A stretch of 64,000 nucleotides of DNA from Nothopassalora personata (Eukaryota > Ascomycota > Dothideomycetes > Mycosphaerellales > Mycosphaerellaceae): assembly GCA_033816765.1 (NCBI GenBank), contig CM066296.1, positions 2,232,001-2,296,000 on the forward strand. The letters run 5' to 3'. Under the pieces are notes generated by a model. It saw only the letters and a list, made by a program, of their open reading frames with translations, searched no databases and was not told the DNA's origin. Shown here in pieces: positions 53,794 through 64,000 of the stretch (within the stretch, counting starts at the first letter, position 1; the number at the start of each line of letters is the position of its first letter). The translations under genes were made by a program, and so were the position numbers.

Positions 53794-55461
53794 TCAAGTC
53801 ATCGTAACCTCACACTTCTTCCCCTTCGGCGTGATAACAAAATAATTCTCCTCCTCCATACACTCATCCGTGCAACTCTCCGCCAACCGGGCTCCCTTAC
53901 ACTCCCTGAAGAAACTCGCCACGGCATACCGCATCTCCATGTACGCAATATGGATTCCCAAACACGTATAAGCTCCTGCGCCGAAAGCGCAGAATGCCGT
54001 TTTGGCTGCGGTGGGCATTTCGGATTCTTTGAACCAGCGTTCGGGTTTGAAGCTGTGAGGGTGGTTAGTGAGTTGGGTGAGTGGGTGTAATGAGGACTTA
54101 CGACTTGGCATCTGGCCAGATGTCTTCCTTTCGGTGCATGGTGTATGCTTGTGTGCCGACTGTGTAGCCTTGAGGGATGAAGTGACCTGCGATGGTGACG
54201 CCGCCGTTGGGCACGAGGCGAGGGAGTGTGCCCGGAACGGCAGCGTAGACGCGTAGGGTCTCTTGCATGGTGGCGTTCAGCCACGGCAGGTTCTCCATAT
54301 CTACATCTTTGAAGTTCTCGGGCAGAGTCGCGACCTCCTCCTCAAGTCTTCTCTGCAGCTCAGGACGCTTGAGCACTGACCAGATGAAGTAGGAAAGAGT
54401 ATTGGCGGTCGTACCGCTACCAGCGAAGATGAGGCTCGTGGCTTCGACTCTCACGTCGAGATCGTCCAGTGAGGATATCTCTTTCTCGGCCTCGCTCAGT
54501 ACGTTTGCCATGAGATTCGTCTCGCTAGCCTGAGCCTTGGCATTGTCGACAGCCTTTTGTCCGTAGTCAAGAATAATGTCCGTTGCGTCGAAGGCCTGCT
54601 TGGCGCCTTTCGCTGGGATGAGGCGACCGACGGCACGCACCAGAGGGAGTTCAGCACCGATGCCGTTGCCCACAAGTGCGAGCTCGAGTGTTCGAATGTA
54701 GTCAGTTTTCTGCAGCACGGTCAACGGGTCTGCCATCCAGACCGTCAAAGGATCTCACCTCTCCTTTCTCCAACATGCCGAAGCTTTCGCCGAATCCGAG
54801 CCGTCCAACAGTATCAGTGGCTAAGAAAGTCCACCACTGCATCAGATCTGCATTACCATTCGTTGCCCTATCTTTAATTCCCTTCACCGCTAGCCTCGCC
54901 TTCTCAGCGACAATCGGCTCGTAGTGTTCTCGTAAATAAGACTTGCTGAATCCCCTTGCGAAAAGCTTCCTCCTCGCCGCGTGGGTCTCTTTGGTCATCA
55001 TGGTGAAGACACTATGACGTGGGAAGATGGTGAGCTTCTCGTACCAGTCAGCCTTGTTGAAGAGAGCAGATATAGCGTGAATCTTCTTGAAGCCGTCCAT
55101 ATCTGAGACCGAGACTTCATCTGGGGCGATTCGAACAATGTCGCCATATTGCTTGTGCAGGTCATGTACGAAGAAAATTCTGCGACCTCCGATGATGGCT
55201 TTCTTGAGTGGAAGCCTGGTGAAGCGAGACCAGAATGGGCCCGGGAGGTGGCGGAGTGGAGACGTGAAGGTGAGAAGCAATGTCTGTGTTATGGTCAGTT
55301 GAGTCCAGCCGTCGTCAATTGGTTCGACATGCCTGCAAGATCTGGTATCCCAAGTACAACGCTATCACGACCAGAGTTACTCGCTTGTAGTCCAGCTGGG
55401 TATAGTCGCCATCTTGCTTCATGAACACGGCGAGCGGGCTCGTAGTCGGTTGTGGTGCCAT
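53794..55461 (-). CDS. cytochrome P450 monooxygenase, four exons
   Basis: The exons are 55333-55461, 54759-55283, 54102-54709 and 53794-54052, totalling 506 aa, with three 49-bp introns. The first intron is GC-AG (CAG|GCATGT ... ACACAG); the others are GTGAGA and GTAAGT types, and all join in frame. There is an N-terminal membrane anchor (VTLVVIALYLGYQIL) and a proline hinge (LPGPFW). The I-helix oxygen-binding motif is FAGSGTTAN, followed by ETLR (ExxR), FKPERW and the heme loop FGAGAYTCLG with the cysteine ligand. These make it a microsomal class II P450, of the type seen in benzoate-hydroxylase or isotrichodermin-like fungal clans. The substrate cannot be read from the sequence, and no backbone synthase gene is near. 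Confidence 0.88.
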
Positions 55462-56303
55462 CTTGTTACTTGTGGCAGTAGATCATCAGCCCAAAGCACG
55501 CAGGCGAGGACACTGTTCCTTTTAGCATAGGCCCCGAACCTGCCTTGGGTTGCATTTCGGTCATTGTGAGGAGCCCTGGGACAACGTTGACCACCGGTTC
55601 CTGTAACAGTGAATACGCTGCGTCTCAAGCAAGTCGGTACCCTGCGAAGCTATGACACAGTACGAATCTTATCGTAATCGCTGCTCATCTTATTCGCTTG
55701 GGACTCTGTATCTGACTATGCCGGATGGTTGCGCATGTAACGCGTGTACCAGATGTAGGTGAGATGTGTGCAGATCACGACGTGCCAACAGGACTATGGC
55801 GAAGGTATCTGCCTATTGAGTACCGCCCAGAAGTCCGAAACATGTTTATTGATTTTCCTAGTAAGAGCAACGGCCAACGTGGTACCAAGCTTTGGAATCT
55901 GACCTTCATATTCGGGCAGCAGATCAGCATGCAGCACTGTGCTTTCTCGTATTATGCAGCTTCGTGCCTCAGGCCGAGGACAGTGATGATGGTCTCTATG
56001 ATGGCGACTTTGCCAGTGTGTGGACTCTGAGGGAGCGTACGCAGTAAGACAAGCTCATGGTGGAGAGACCCCTGAGGCATGAAACACCGTGTGGCGAGAG
56101 TGAATGTTCGCGAGGAAGGCGCACTGCGCTGACGTAATCTAAGATCCTTGCGTGTCGGCGTTCGCTTAGGCCGCGAGCTATTGCAACACCAAACACTTCG
56201 ACAACACCACCACCACCACCACCCCCCCCCCCCCCCATCGCACATCCATCACACTACGAGCCACTGTAACACCACCGCCAATAGCAAGAGAAATCTCACC
56301 ACG
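55462..56303. other. divergent promoter region with CAC/poly-C run
   Basis: Lies between the P450 (minus) and rpt3 (plus). It contains a (CAC)n run followed by about 16 C residues near 56205-56236, close upstream of the rpt3 start. No gene seen. Confidence 0.45.
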
Positions 56304-57566
56304 ATGGCGGACGTTCTCAACCCAGCCAACACGGAAGCGCCTCACCTCAAGCGAAACATCCCATCCTCAGCCATCGCCAACGTCGACACCATCGAGGGAC
56401 TGGCGGACGGCGAGGATCAGTATGCCACATACAAGAAGCTGCAGCGACAGCTCGAGTACATCAAGCTGCAGGAGGAGTACATCAAGGATGAGCAGCGGAG
56501 TCTGAAGCGCGAGCTGGTCCGCGCACAGGAAGAGATCAAGCGCATTCAGTCGGTGCCGCTCGTCATCGGCCAGTTCATGGAGGCCATCGACCAGAACACC
56601 GGAATCGTGCAGTCGTCGACAGGCAGCAACTACGTTGTGCGGATACTGAGCACACTCGATCGCGAACTGCTCAAGCCCTCCAGCAGTGTGGCGCTGCACA
56701 GACATTCCAACAGCTTGGTCGACATCCTGCCACCGGAAGCCGACAGCAGCATTGCCATGCTAGGCGCAGATGAGAAGCCAGATGTCACGTACGCGGATGT
56801 TGGTGGTCTGGACATGCAGAAGCAGGAGATCAGAGAGGCTGTTGAGCTGCCGTTGACACAGTTCGACCTCTACAGGCAGATCGGTATCGATCCACCGCGT
56901 GGTGTGCTGCTATATGGACCACCAGGGACGGGAAAGACGATGTTGGTCAAGGCCGTGGCAAACAGCACAACCGCGTCCTTTATCAGAGTGGTGGGATCCG
57001 AGTTCGTGCAGAAGTACCTGGGAGAGGGACCACGTATGGTGCGAGACGTCTTCAGAATGGCACGCGAGAACAGCCCAGCCATCATCTTCATCGACGAGAT
57101 TGACGCCATTGCGACGAAGCGTTTCGATGCGCAGACCGGTGCCGACAGAGAAGTGCAGCGTATTCTTCTCGAGCTGCTCAACCAGATGGACGGATTCGAC
57201 CAGACCTCCAACGTCAAAGTCATCATGGCAACGAATCGAGCCGACACTCTTGACCCTGCGCTTCTCCGACCAGGTCGTCTCGACCGAAAGATCGAGTTCC
57301 CATCCCTGCGTGACCGCCGCGAGCGACGACTGATCTTCACCACGATTGCATCAAAGATGAGCTTGTCACCGGAAGTCGACCTCGACTCACTCATCGTTCG
57401 CAATGACCCATTATCAGGTGCCATCATCGCAGCAGTCATGCAAGAGGCAGGTCTACGAGCAGTGAGGAAGAACAGATACAACATCATCCAGCAAGATTTG
57501 GAGGACGCATACACAAGTCAGGTCAAGGGTACCAGCGAGGCGGACAAGTTTGATTTCTACAAGTAG
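56304..57566 (+). CDS. rpt3: 26S proteasome regulatory ATPase subunit Rpt3 (6B)
   Basis: An intron-free ORF of 420 aa from ATG at 56304 (the frame opens earlier, but this ATG gives the expected N-terminus). The order is coiled coil (about 45-95, [20 protein letters not shown]), OB domain, then an AAA+ ATPase with Walker A GPPGTGKT (near 210), pore loop and [11 protein letters not shown], Walker [11 protein letters not shown], sensor [10 protein letters not shown] and arginine-finger region [11 protein letters not shown]. It ends in FYK, the HbYX-type tail by which Rpt3 docks on the 20S gate. Length and motifs match the orthologues. It unfolds ubiquitinated substrates in the 19S base, in cytosol and nucleus, and is essential in fungi. 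It is strongly conserved and serves as a reliable anchor of the gene space. Confidence 0.96.
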   Translation: MADVLNPANTEAPHLKRNIPSSAIANVDTIEGLADGEDQYATYKKLQRQLEYIKLQEEYIKDEQRSLKRELVRAQEEIKRIQSVPLVIGQFMEAIDQNTGIVQSSTGSNYVVRILSTLDRELLKPSSSVALHRHSNSLVDILPPEADSSIAMLGADEKPDVTYADVGGLDMQKQEIREAVELPLTQFDLYRQIGIDPPRGVLLYGPPGTGKTMLVKAVANSTTASFIRVVGSEFVQKYLGEGPRMVRDVFRMARENSPAIIFIDEIDAIATKRFDAQTGADREVQRILLELLNQMDGFDQTSNVKVIMATNRADTLDPALLRPGRLDRKIEFPSLRDRRERRLIFTTIASKMSLSPEVDLDSLIVRNDPLSGAIIAAVMQEAGLRAVRKNRYNIIQQDLEDAYTSQVKGTSEADKFDFYK

Positions 57567-58154
57567 AGTCGTCCGCTCTTGGTCGGGATGGGTCATATGC
57601 ATGGCGTTGTGGGTGTAGCATAATGGGAATGCTGCGAGGGAAGCAGTTATGGTTTGGACACGCCTCGCTGGGCGCTGTGTAGCATGAGAAGACAGCCACT
57701 GCCAACTGTAGTATAGTGCATGACACTGAGAATGAATGATCTCTATCGAAGCCGACTCGCACCTGCGAGCTCGCTTGTCATCAAGGACGTATACTCTCAT
57801 GAAAAGGAAGCAGCCCAATATCGCGAGAGTGAGACAGCCAATCAAGACGTCTGACATGGCCAGTCATCCTGATGAGGTTGAGAACCTACCCACCTCGCTT
57901 CACCGGCCGGACAGGGCAAACGATGTATAAGGCCAGGCGCGGACGCATGTTGGGAACCGCGGTAGACTGTAAGGCTGAACATGCATATGAGTCGAGCTAC
58001 TACCGAGACAGCGGAGGACGAGCAAGACATATCCGCGGTTAGTATGCCATGAGGATATAAGCATCCGAAGATCAAGGTGCAATGAGCGATACCACGATTA
58101 CATTGATCGATCTTTTCGCTAGGTCATAATCATCTACATTCACTCGCCAGCACT
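57567..58154. other. intergenic, no gene seen
   Basis: rpt3 terminator side and promoter of the next gene. ORFs here are short and motif-free. Confidence 0.4.
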
Positions 58155-59369
58155 ATGGACATCCAAGAATCGCTCCTGCCCATCGAAGAACTTCCGGTCG
58201 CTTCGCTTGAACACAATCAGCTTCTCGAGCGAGTTTGCGGTTTCAGTGAGGACACTGTCCTCTGGCTTTACAGTGCCAACAATGAATTGCGGAATGCTGC
58301 AATGGCGACTGTTGATGAGGCGGTGAGCAATATGTACATGAGCGACGATGGTGCCGGGGCGTCAGTAGCGACTGGATTGCAGACGATCGTTGAGGACGAA
58401 ACCGAGTTCGAGATTGATAACCCTCCAGTTCATACTCGCCGAAGCATAAGGAGGAAACCTGTGCCGAGACCAAGCGATCCGGGGGCTGCCAAAGAGACCA
58501 AGCAGCCTAGCGATATCGTTGACGAGGCAGTGATCAACACGACTGAACACCCAAGTCCATCCAGCGTGGCGCCGACACACGCCTTTCGACCGACATGCGA
58601 TGTTGAAGATGAGTTCAGTGCGGACAGTCCACCAATCCCACCACAGCGCAACATAAGCAGAAATGCTGCGCCAGAAGCACGCAGTTCTCAGCCATCCGAA
58701 GAAAGCCTACTCGCGGCACCCACTCCCACCGCACAACCTTCATCACACCAGCCATCGCCTTCCAGCAAGCGACCCCATCTCAATCACAGCTCCACCACCT
58801 ACATCGAACGCCACGGCCTCACAGCTCCAGGGGATCGGGCGCATCTATTCGTCCTGGACACTAAACGCATGATCCTGCAGCACCGCCTCACTGAGCGCCT
58901 CCAGCAAGCATGGCACAAGCTCAAGACCACCTTCACAAACTGTAAGAACCGATACACCCATCGTTCGCGGACAAGCCCCCTTTCCCCGACCACACTGGAG
59001 CACACACCCTGGGTTACCTACATCCTCGACCACCACTCTCCCCGCACCCTCCAGACCGCGCGTCTTATGCATCAGAAGCGGACCACTCAGGAATCATTTC
59101 GAACGCCCAGTTGGGATGATGCGCTGAAACTTCTCGTGGCGGTTGACGAGGCTAATGCCAACAGGCCGGCGATCGTGGAGGCTTTTCATGAGGCTGTAAG
59201 AGGGATGTCGATGGAGCGGGTTGAGTTGGGGAGTCATTTGCGAGAGGTATCGATGCTGTTCCGGGGACAGGAGGATTTGCTGGAGGCGGTGAGGGAGTAT
59301 TGGGGATTGCGCTGGCTGGGTCAGGTTGGGGTTGGGGTTGTGGATGGGGTTGGGGTTGGGGCCATTTGA
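58155..59369 (+). CDS. uncharacterised protein with a possible PAH-like C-terminal domain
   Basis: An uninterrupted ORF of 404 aa from ATG at 58155. Residues 1-80 are acidic and helical, and about 80-230 are low-complexity, Pro/Ser-rich and probably disordered. A basic helical stretch (RLTERLQQAWHKLKTTF) follows near 248. Residues about 319-385 read WDDALKLLVAVDEANANRP, FHEAVRGMSM and VSMLFRGQEDLLEAVREYWG. This is the spacing and residue pattern of a paired amphipathic helix (Sin3 PAH) domain: DALxYL, P-x-x-x-x-FH, V-x-x-LF-x-G-x-x-DLL. If correct, the protein could bind transcription regulators. A Gly/Val tail encoded by a (GTTGGG)n-like repeat ends it. No other family is recognised. Confidence 0.6.
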   Translation: MDIQESLLPIEELPVASLEHNQLLERVCGFSEDTVLWLYSANNELRNAAMATVDEAVSNMYMSDDGAGASVATGLQTIVEDETEFEIDNPPVHTRRSIRRKPVPRPSDPGAAKETKQPSDIVDEAVINTTEHPSPSSVAPTHAFRPTCDVEDEFSADSPPIPPQRNISRNAAPEARSSQPSEESLLAAPTPTAQPSSHQPSPSSKRPHLNHSSTTYIERHGLTAPGDRAHLFVLDTKRMILQHRLTERLQQAWHKLKTTFTNCKNRYTHRSRTSPLSPTTLEHTPWVTYILDHHSPRTLQTARLMHQKRTTQESFRTPSWDDALKLLVAVDEANANRPAIVEAFHEAVRGMSMERVELGSHLREVSMLFRGQEDLLEAVREYWGLRWLGQVGVGVVDGVGVGAI

Positions 59370-59492
59370 GGTGGAGTTCTGCTGGGAGGACATGGTATGA
59401 AATAGGCTGGATGTAGATCAAGGCGGCGATATGGGTGTACATAGCCGGGTGGAAGGACATTTTCATTGAAATGCAAGCGTCTTCGAGACATA
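59370..59492. other. short convergent gap
   Basis: Nothing specific seen. Confidence 0.4.
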
Positions 59493-60515
59493 TCAGGAGC
59501 TACTGTCACCAACAGTGTCATGATACTCGCCAGTAAAACCCCTCAAGACCTCACGACTGGCTCCTCCTCCATCTCTATGAACCTCTTGATCATTTCCACA
59601 ACCTCCATCCACTGGCTCGAGTGTAGCTTCCCAATCGTCGTCTCCGGTGAACACCTGAACTCCCTGGGGTAGATGTTTGCCGCTACACGCCTTGAAACGC
59701 TCCTGTATCGTATCGATAGTCTCCATCTCAGGCCTTGTCAAAGCCCAGCCATCCAACTCAAAGTTCTGTCGTATTCGCTCGGGTGTGACAGACTTCGGAA
59801 TCACGCTGATTCCTTTATGTAAATCCCATCGCAAGATGACTTGCTGGACTGACTTGCCTCTTGTTCTGGCAATCTCCTGAAGTGCTTCGTTCTTACACAA
59901 AGATGAATTCGTCGACCCTAGACATGAGTACGCGGTACTATGAATGCCTTTCGATGTGTTGTATGCTACCAATTTTCGTGACGGATAACAAGGATGAATT
60001 TCGATCTGGTTCACAGCCGGTATAGTGGTGCATGAAGAGTCGTTGAGGAGATGCGCAAGATGCCGTCGAGTGAAGTTCGAGACCCCAATACTTTTGACTT
60101 TACCGGTGGCCGGCAGCTTTTGCATCTCTTGCCAGGTTTTGATATAGTCCCAGTCGGAAAGTGTTTTTGATACGTCTTTCGGATCGACCGAGCATGGCCA
60201 GTGGATCAGGTACAGGTCGACATATTCCGTTTGGAGCCTTTGAAGCGATTCCTCAAGCGCTTCGGATACGCGTGCGTGGTCTGTGTTGTGTAGCTTTGTG
60301 GTTAGAAAGATGTCTCCCCGCGGCACACTGGACGCTTTGATGGCCTTGCCAACTTCGGCCTCGGTGTTGTACACGGAGGCAGTATCTATATGTCGATAGC
60401 CAGCTTCAAGCGCTGCTGTCACTGCTTGCTTCACCTTCTGAGGATCGGATGCAGTGCCAAAGCCTACGAGGGGTATTTTGTTGCCATCGTTCAAGGTCAC
60501 TGTGCGCCTACACAT
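59493..60515 (-). CDS. aldo/keto reductase
   Basis: An intron-free ORF of 340 aa from ATG at 60515. It has the NADPH-dependent (alpha/beta)8 barrel signature of the AKR superfamily: GYRHIDTASVYNTEAEVGKAI with catalytic Asp and Tyr, TTKLHN with the Lys, YLIHWP with the His, IGVSNFTRRHL, VNQIEIHPCYP and the coenzyme loop IPKSVTPERIRQNFE. The full tetrad D-Y-K-H is present. The C-terminal 40 residues (from about 300) are Gly-rich and unlike the usual AKR end, so a small 3' intron or frame change there is possible. The enzyme reduces aldehydes/ketones or sugars; the substrate is not defined. Cytosolic, with no targeting signal seen. Confidence 0.88.
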   Translation of the reverse strand: MCRRTVTLNDGNKIPLVGFGTASDPQKVKQAVTAALEAGYRHIDTASVYNTEAEVGKAIKASSVPRGDIFLTTKLHNTDHARVSEALEESLQRLQTEYVDLYLIHWPCSVDPKDVSKTLSDWDYIKTWQEMQKLPATGKVKSIGVSNFTRRHLAHLLNDSSCTTIPAVNQIEIHPCYPSRKLVAYNTSKGIHSTAYSCLGSTNSSLCKNEALQEIARTRGKSVQQVILRWDLHKGISVIPKSVTPERIRQNFELDGWALTRPEMETIDTIQERFKACSGKHLPQGVQVFTGDDDWEATLEPVDGGCGNDQEVHRDGGGASREVLRGFTGEYHDTVGDSSS

Positions 60516-61798
60516 TATTCCGTGGTCAGCACGCTTTCATATCGGATGCTCCATGAGACGATGATCGGATATGAACATCACGCCAGTATCGTCACTCCGT
60601 TTCGTGCTTACTTCGTGTTGTGTGGACGAGTCGCATCCTCACGCTCGGATCTCGTCGCCATGTTACTGGCAGATTTCGACCATGTGGTGTGGATGTTGCG
60701 GTGTCGATGCGATCAACACGGTGGTCAAGTGGCGACGACGCTGTTTTCATGTTGGCAGCGTCTTCCGGTTGGTTAACGTCGTACGAGGCGGCGTGGCGTG
60801 GACGAGATCGGGTAGAATTAAATCCCTGTCCTGTCCATGTTTCGGTGGCGTGGGTGGCGAATGAGAGCTGCGGTAGGCGTCATCGCGAAATGTCATGGTA
60901 GGCATCTGATAAGACATAGATTTGATTATGCAGATTAATCAATTAATCAATACTTGAGCATCAAGACTTGATCTCGCCGCCAAAGTGGCTTTGACTTTTG
61001 ACGCGCTTCCAGCCACGTGCTGAAGGAGCCATCATCAAACTTACACTACACTAAGCTACATAGTGACCGACGACATCAATCCTCGGGGGATGTTACCTTG
61101 TCAATCACAGCAAGATCCTCTCATCCCGCATCGCATCTGCACCCAGCCCGAAGTCCTTCTTGCCCACGTCTTCATCTTCATCCTCAACCCCACTCAACTC
61201 CGCGGCCCACCCCCTCAGACCCTCAGCTTGCACACTAACCTGACGTCCCTATTGCCAAGAGTCCTTCACTACCAAGCTCCAAACACCAAACATTTGCGAG
61301 ACAGACGGTGGCGAATCCAGGCGCACAAGGCGGTGTCTCGCACCTCCAGGCCGTCATTGGATCAACCTGCACCCGCTCGCTTTCTGCACGGTATTTCACG
61401 ACCCACCCCTTCCAGGGATCCCTCCTTTAGTCATCACGCTTGAAAAAGGGAATCTCGAAGGCGTTAGCATCGAAGAAGAAAGGGAGTGCCTCTGTCGCGA
61501 TAGCTTGAATGGTGAGGCAGAAGCTTGTGGATGTAGTAAGGGTATGCCTGCTCGAGTCATGGCGAGGCTGAGCGTGATAGAGGCAAAGGGTCGTATCTTT
61601 GGCTTGGCGGCAATCGAACTTGATATTATCGTCGGGAGCAAGTGTGTGGCTGGGGCTGAAGTGAATGAGAAGCATCCAATGAAGCTGGAACATGGTCCTA
61701 CCAGAAGTTGAGTCTGGAGATGGAGGTGCACATTAGTGACTGGTATTGCAATGCTGTTCACGTCAATATATTCACAACGCAGGCACCATAGTGCTCCA
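60516..61798. other. intergenic 1.3 kb, no confident gene
   Basis: Several overlapping ORFs below 130 codons on both strands, without motifs. AT-rich patch near 60930-60960 (ATTAATCAATTAATCAAT). It contains the aldo/keto reductase promoter and the 3' side of the permease gene. Confidence 0.4.
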
Positions 61799-63331
61799 CT
61801 ATGTTGAGTTGTCAGCGCAACTCCAGCTGGCTCCTCTACCTGTATCATCATGTATCGCCTTGCCGGTGGCGTACAGACCAACGCCACAGATGAAAGCGCC
61901 GAGCAGGAGAATGAAGCTGTTCAGGATGAACAAGCACGTCTGTTTCGAATTTGAGAACCATTTGCCGTAGTTCATGAACAGCCAAAACACACCTGCGAAG
62001 TCAGTCTCCAACTCACTCTGCTGCTCGGCTCGATGTTGACTTACCTGCAATACCATACGTGAACCAAGACACAAAAAGCGCCACGATCAGCGAGTTCAAG
62101 TCGTTGAACACAGGAATGCTCTCGGCAATGACCCAAGCGATGATCCAGAGTATAGCGATGATGCCGATCCAGGAGCCTAGTCCCGTCCAGGTCTTCTCGT
62201 GGATATGTCTTGAGCCTCTGAAGATCCGGAGGTAGATCTGCTTCGCAGCCACGTTTGCGTAGATGACTCCAGCAATGACAATCTTCACACAGTCAGCACG
62301 ATCATGTCTACCATTTCGAAAACGCAATACTCACAGTCGGGAGCGCAATGCCATATGCGACCTTCTTGACGACGGTACCTGCGGATCCCAAAGCGGGCGA
62401 AGCTACATCTGTGCCGACGTAGACGTAAATGACGACCGCTGCAATCATGTAGAGACTGATCGCTGCAGACTGCAGTCCTGCCAGAGCTTTTGGGAACTCC
62501 TCCGGCTTCTGCATTTCTGCGATGAAGCTGAAAAATGCCATGTGCCCTGCGTAGGCGAAGCAGATGTTCATCGCCGAGCTGAACCCAGTCGGAAAGCTGG
62601 GCGACGTCGTTGTCTCCACAACAGCCCCAGCTGGCTTCTCAATGCTAACCGCAATCACAGTGATGAATACTGCGCCAACAATCGAGATGAACGAAGCAAT
62701 GGACAAGTAGGAAACATTCTTCAGCGTCCGTGGCAACGACAGAAGGAAGAAGACCACCAGTCCAATGACTCCCCAGACAATCGTGCAAGTGGCGTGTCCG
62801 GTGATCGCGTTCCAAGCAATGGTAAAAGTCAAAAGATGGCTGCCGAGAATGAAGATCAGGAGAATAATCTACGCCAAAGGTCATGATTAGTTCGTACCTT
62901 CCCATCCCGAAGACGGTCACAAGTACCTGTGCGGTTCCGATGAGCTCCCTTCCGAATGCTCCCATCAACACTTCTCCAGCATCTGCCATGTTTGCCACAT
63001 GCGGAAACGCCTGCTTGAACTGTCCAAACACAACGCCTGTGTAGCTTGCGATCATGCCCAGGACGGCCAGCATAATCATCCCCGGAACAAGACCAATTGT
63101 GGCCATTACGGATGGCAAAGACAATATGCCCAATGAGATCGTTTCCGCAATCATCAAGAGGGAGCATTGCCACCAGGCCAAAGTGCGGTACTTGACTTCA
63201 GCGTTCGTTTCGTCGCCAAAAGGGTCACCGAGCGGCCCATACTTGCTTACATTCCGTTCTGGTGAATCTGCCTCCTGATCGTGCGTCTTGTCTTCTGCGT
63301 CCCTTGAAGGACTATGGCTCACGTCGAACAT
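61799..63331 (-). CDS. neutral amino-acid permease, Mtr-type (AAAP family), four exons
   Basis: The exons are 62927-63331, 62335-62868, 62045-62282 and 61799-61992, totalling 456 aa. The introns are 58, 52 and 52 bp (GTACTT, GTGAGT and GTAAGT donors), all in phase. The N-terminus is cytosolic and acidic, with GDPFGDETNAEVKYRTLAWWQC directly before the first membrane helix (SLLMIAETISLGILSLPSVMATIGL), the arrangement of Neurospora Mtr-type permeases. Roughly ten to eleven hydrophobic segments follow, among them TCTIVWGVIGLVVFFLL, SSAMNICFAYAGHMAFFSFI, YMIAAVVIYVYVG and SWIGIIAILWIIAWVIAE. It is a plasma-membrane H+-coupled importer of neutral/aromatic amino acids by family. The splice model is inferred but consistent. 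Confidence 0.88.
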
Positions 63332-64000
63332 GCTGTGGTGGAGTGAGGGTAGACGATCACTCCACGAAACTCATAGTCAATAATGACATTTATTCGCCCT
63401 GGGCGACTTCCACGGCGCCGACGTCGCTCACCGTCTATGGTCAGCATTTAGTTGTTGCGTCACCTATTGGTCAACGCTTTCTGTGAAAGTGTGTCTGTAC
63501 CGAAGTTCAAGACCAGATCCACCTGGGCTTGGCGAGCACTGTGATCTCAATGGCCGAAGCTTCAACACAAAGTCTCTTTGCAAATGCTGTGCAAGCCTAA
63601 AGACAGCGCGGGCTCGCACAAGGCATGATCGAAAGGCAGGTTTTTCCATGCGCAGAAGCCGAGCTCGCAGCATGGCAGTCGTCGGCATTCTCACGGGACT
63701 TCCTGCTTGCCATCGCCACCCAGCATGTCGGCGACTGCTGTAGTGCTGCTTTAGAGTGGGCTCCGAGTACCGGGAATGGCTTTAGCTGAAGATGGAGTCA
63801 CAGCGAGTGAGGTGACGGGCAACATCAGACGTCAGCACAAGCTTCATTGCAAGGCGTGGTCCGGTGGCAGTCCTACCGATCTTTGGTATGGGGGTATGGC
63901 GGCCCAGTCAGCTGACGATAATGTTCAATTGGCACACCAGTCCTGGGAAAGGCACTAGCTGACTTTCGGTGAATGCTTCCGTTCGCTGGAACCCCAGCGT
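63332..64000. other. intergenic to window end
   Basis: Promoter side of the permease gene. Only short motif-free ORFs. Confidence 0.4.

Noticed and set aside
59326..59365. GTTGGG repeat as telomere-like sequence
   Set aside because: Short, imperfect, and inside the 3' end of an ORF; it encodes a Gly/Val tail.
61396..61887. 163-codon minus-strand ORF
   Set aside because: Overlaps the last exon of the permease in another frame. Regarded as a shadow.
53794..63331. A secondary-metabolite cluster (P450, aldo/keto reductase, MDR oxidoreductase, permease)
   Set aside because: No backbone synthase is present, and the genes are interleaved with housekeeping rpt3.

Overview
This window is nuclear DNA of a filamentous ascomycete (Pezizomycotina, most likely a Dothideomycete). 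The host genes have very short introns (about 44-58 bp). The repeats carry the C-to-T, CpA-biased decay expected of repeat-induced point mutation (RIP): decayed frames are full of TAG/TAA where CAG/CAA would be expected, and TpA is greatly over-represented. The left 36 kb is a nested transposon island. The right 28 kb is ordinary gene space, interrupted by one decayed Tc1/mariner element.

Transposon island. Two copies of one Copia-type LTR element (A at 1227-7626, sense minus; B at 28045-34444, sense plus) form 6.4-kb inverted arms around a 20.4-kb core. The outer edges of the arms are pieces of another RIP-decayed Copia element (271-1226 and 34445-35941). The core holds a decayed Ty3/gypsy fragment (7627-10194) and a decayed chromodomain-bearing Ty3/gypsy element or chromovirus (10195-14298 plus 25938-28044, minus strand). 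The chromovirus carries a decayed two-intron gene on the opposite strand, between its integrase and its left LTR. Inserted exactly in the chromovirus reverse-transcriptase active-site box is an 11.6-kb LTR retrotransposon (14299-25932) that shows no RIP. It has identical 377-bp LTRs and a 5-bp target duplication. Its gag-protease and pol frames overlap by -1 with a slippery heptamer and a strong hairpin. It also has a third large ORF that does not belong to the usual Ty3/gypsy set.

The third ORF is the best candidate for something undescribed. It covers about 966 codons, is interrupted by a single in-frame TGA, and lies behind a roughly 600-bp spacer that carries an inverted copy of an LTR regulatory module (CACGTG plus a 26-bp palindrome). 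Its C-terminal part resembles a fungal JmjC-like/2-oxoglutarate-dioxygenase-like family. I make that link from memory of the family pattern, not from a search.

Host side. A tandem group of small F-box-like genes (36.0-38.9 kb), mostly broken by single stops or a frameshift, lies directly against the island; an intact relative with one intron is at 52.8-53.4 kb. Other genes are a mitochondrial-type J-domain protein, a fungal protein of unknown function with one intron, a wrecked Zn2Cys6 transcription factor, a secreted GH43-type glycosidase, an LPAELR-type protein, an MDR-family oxidoreductase, a cytochrome P450 with three 49-bp introns (one GC-AG), proteasome ATPase Rpt3, a protein with a possible Sin3-type PAH fold, an aldo/keto reductase and an Mtr-type amino-acid permease. 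These host genes look like a mixed neighbourhood, not a biosynthetic cluster.
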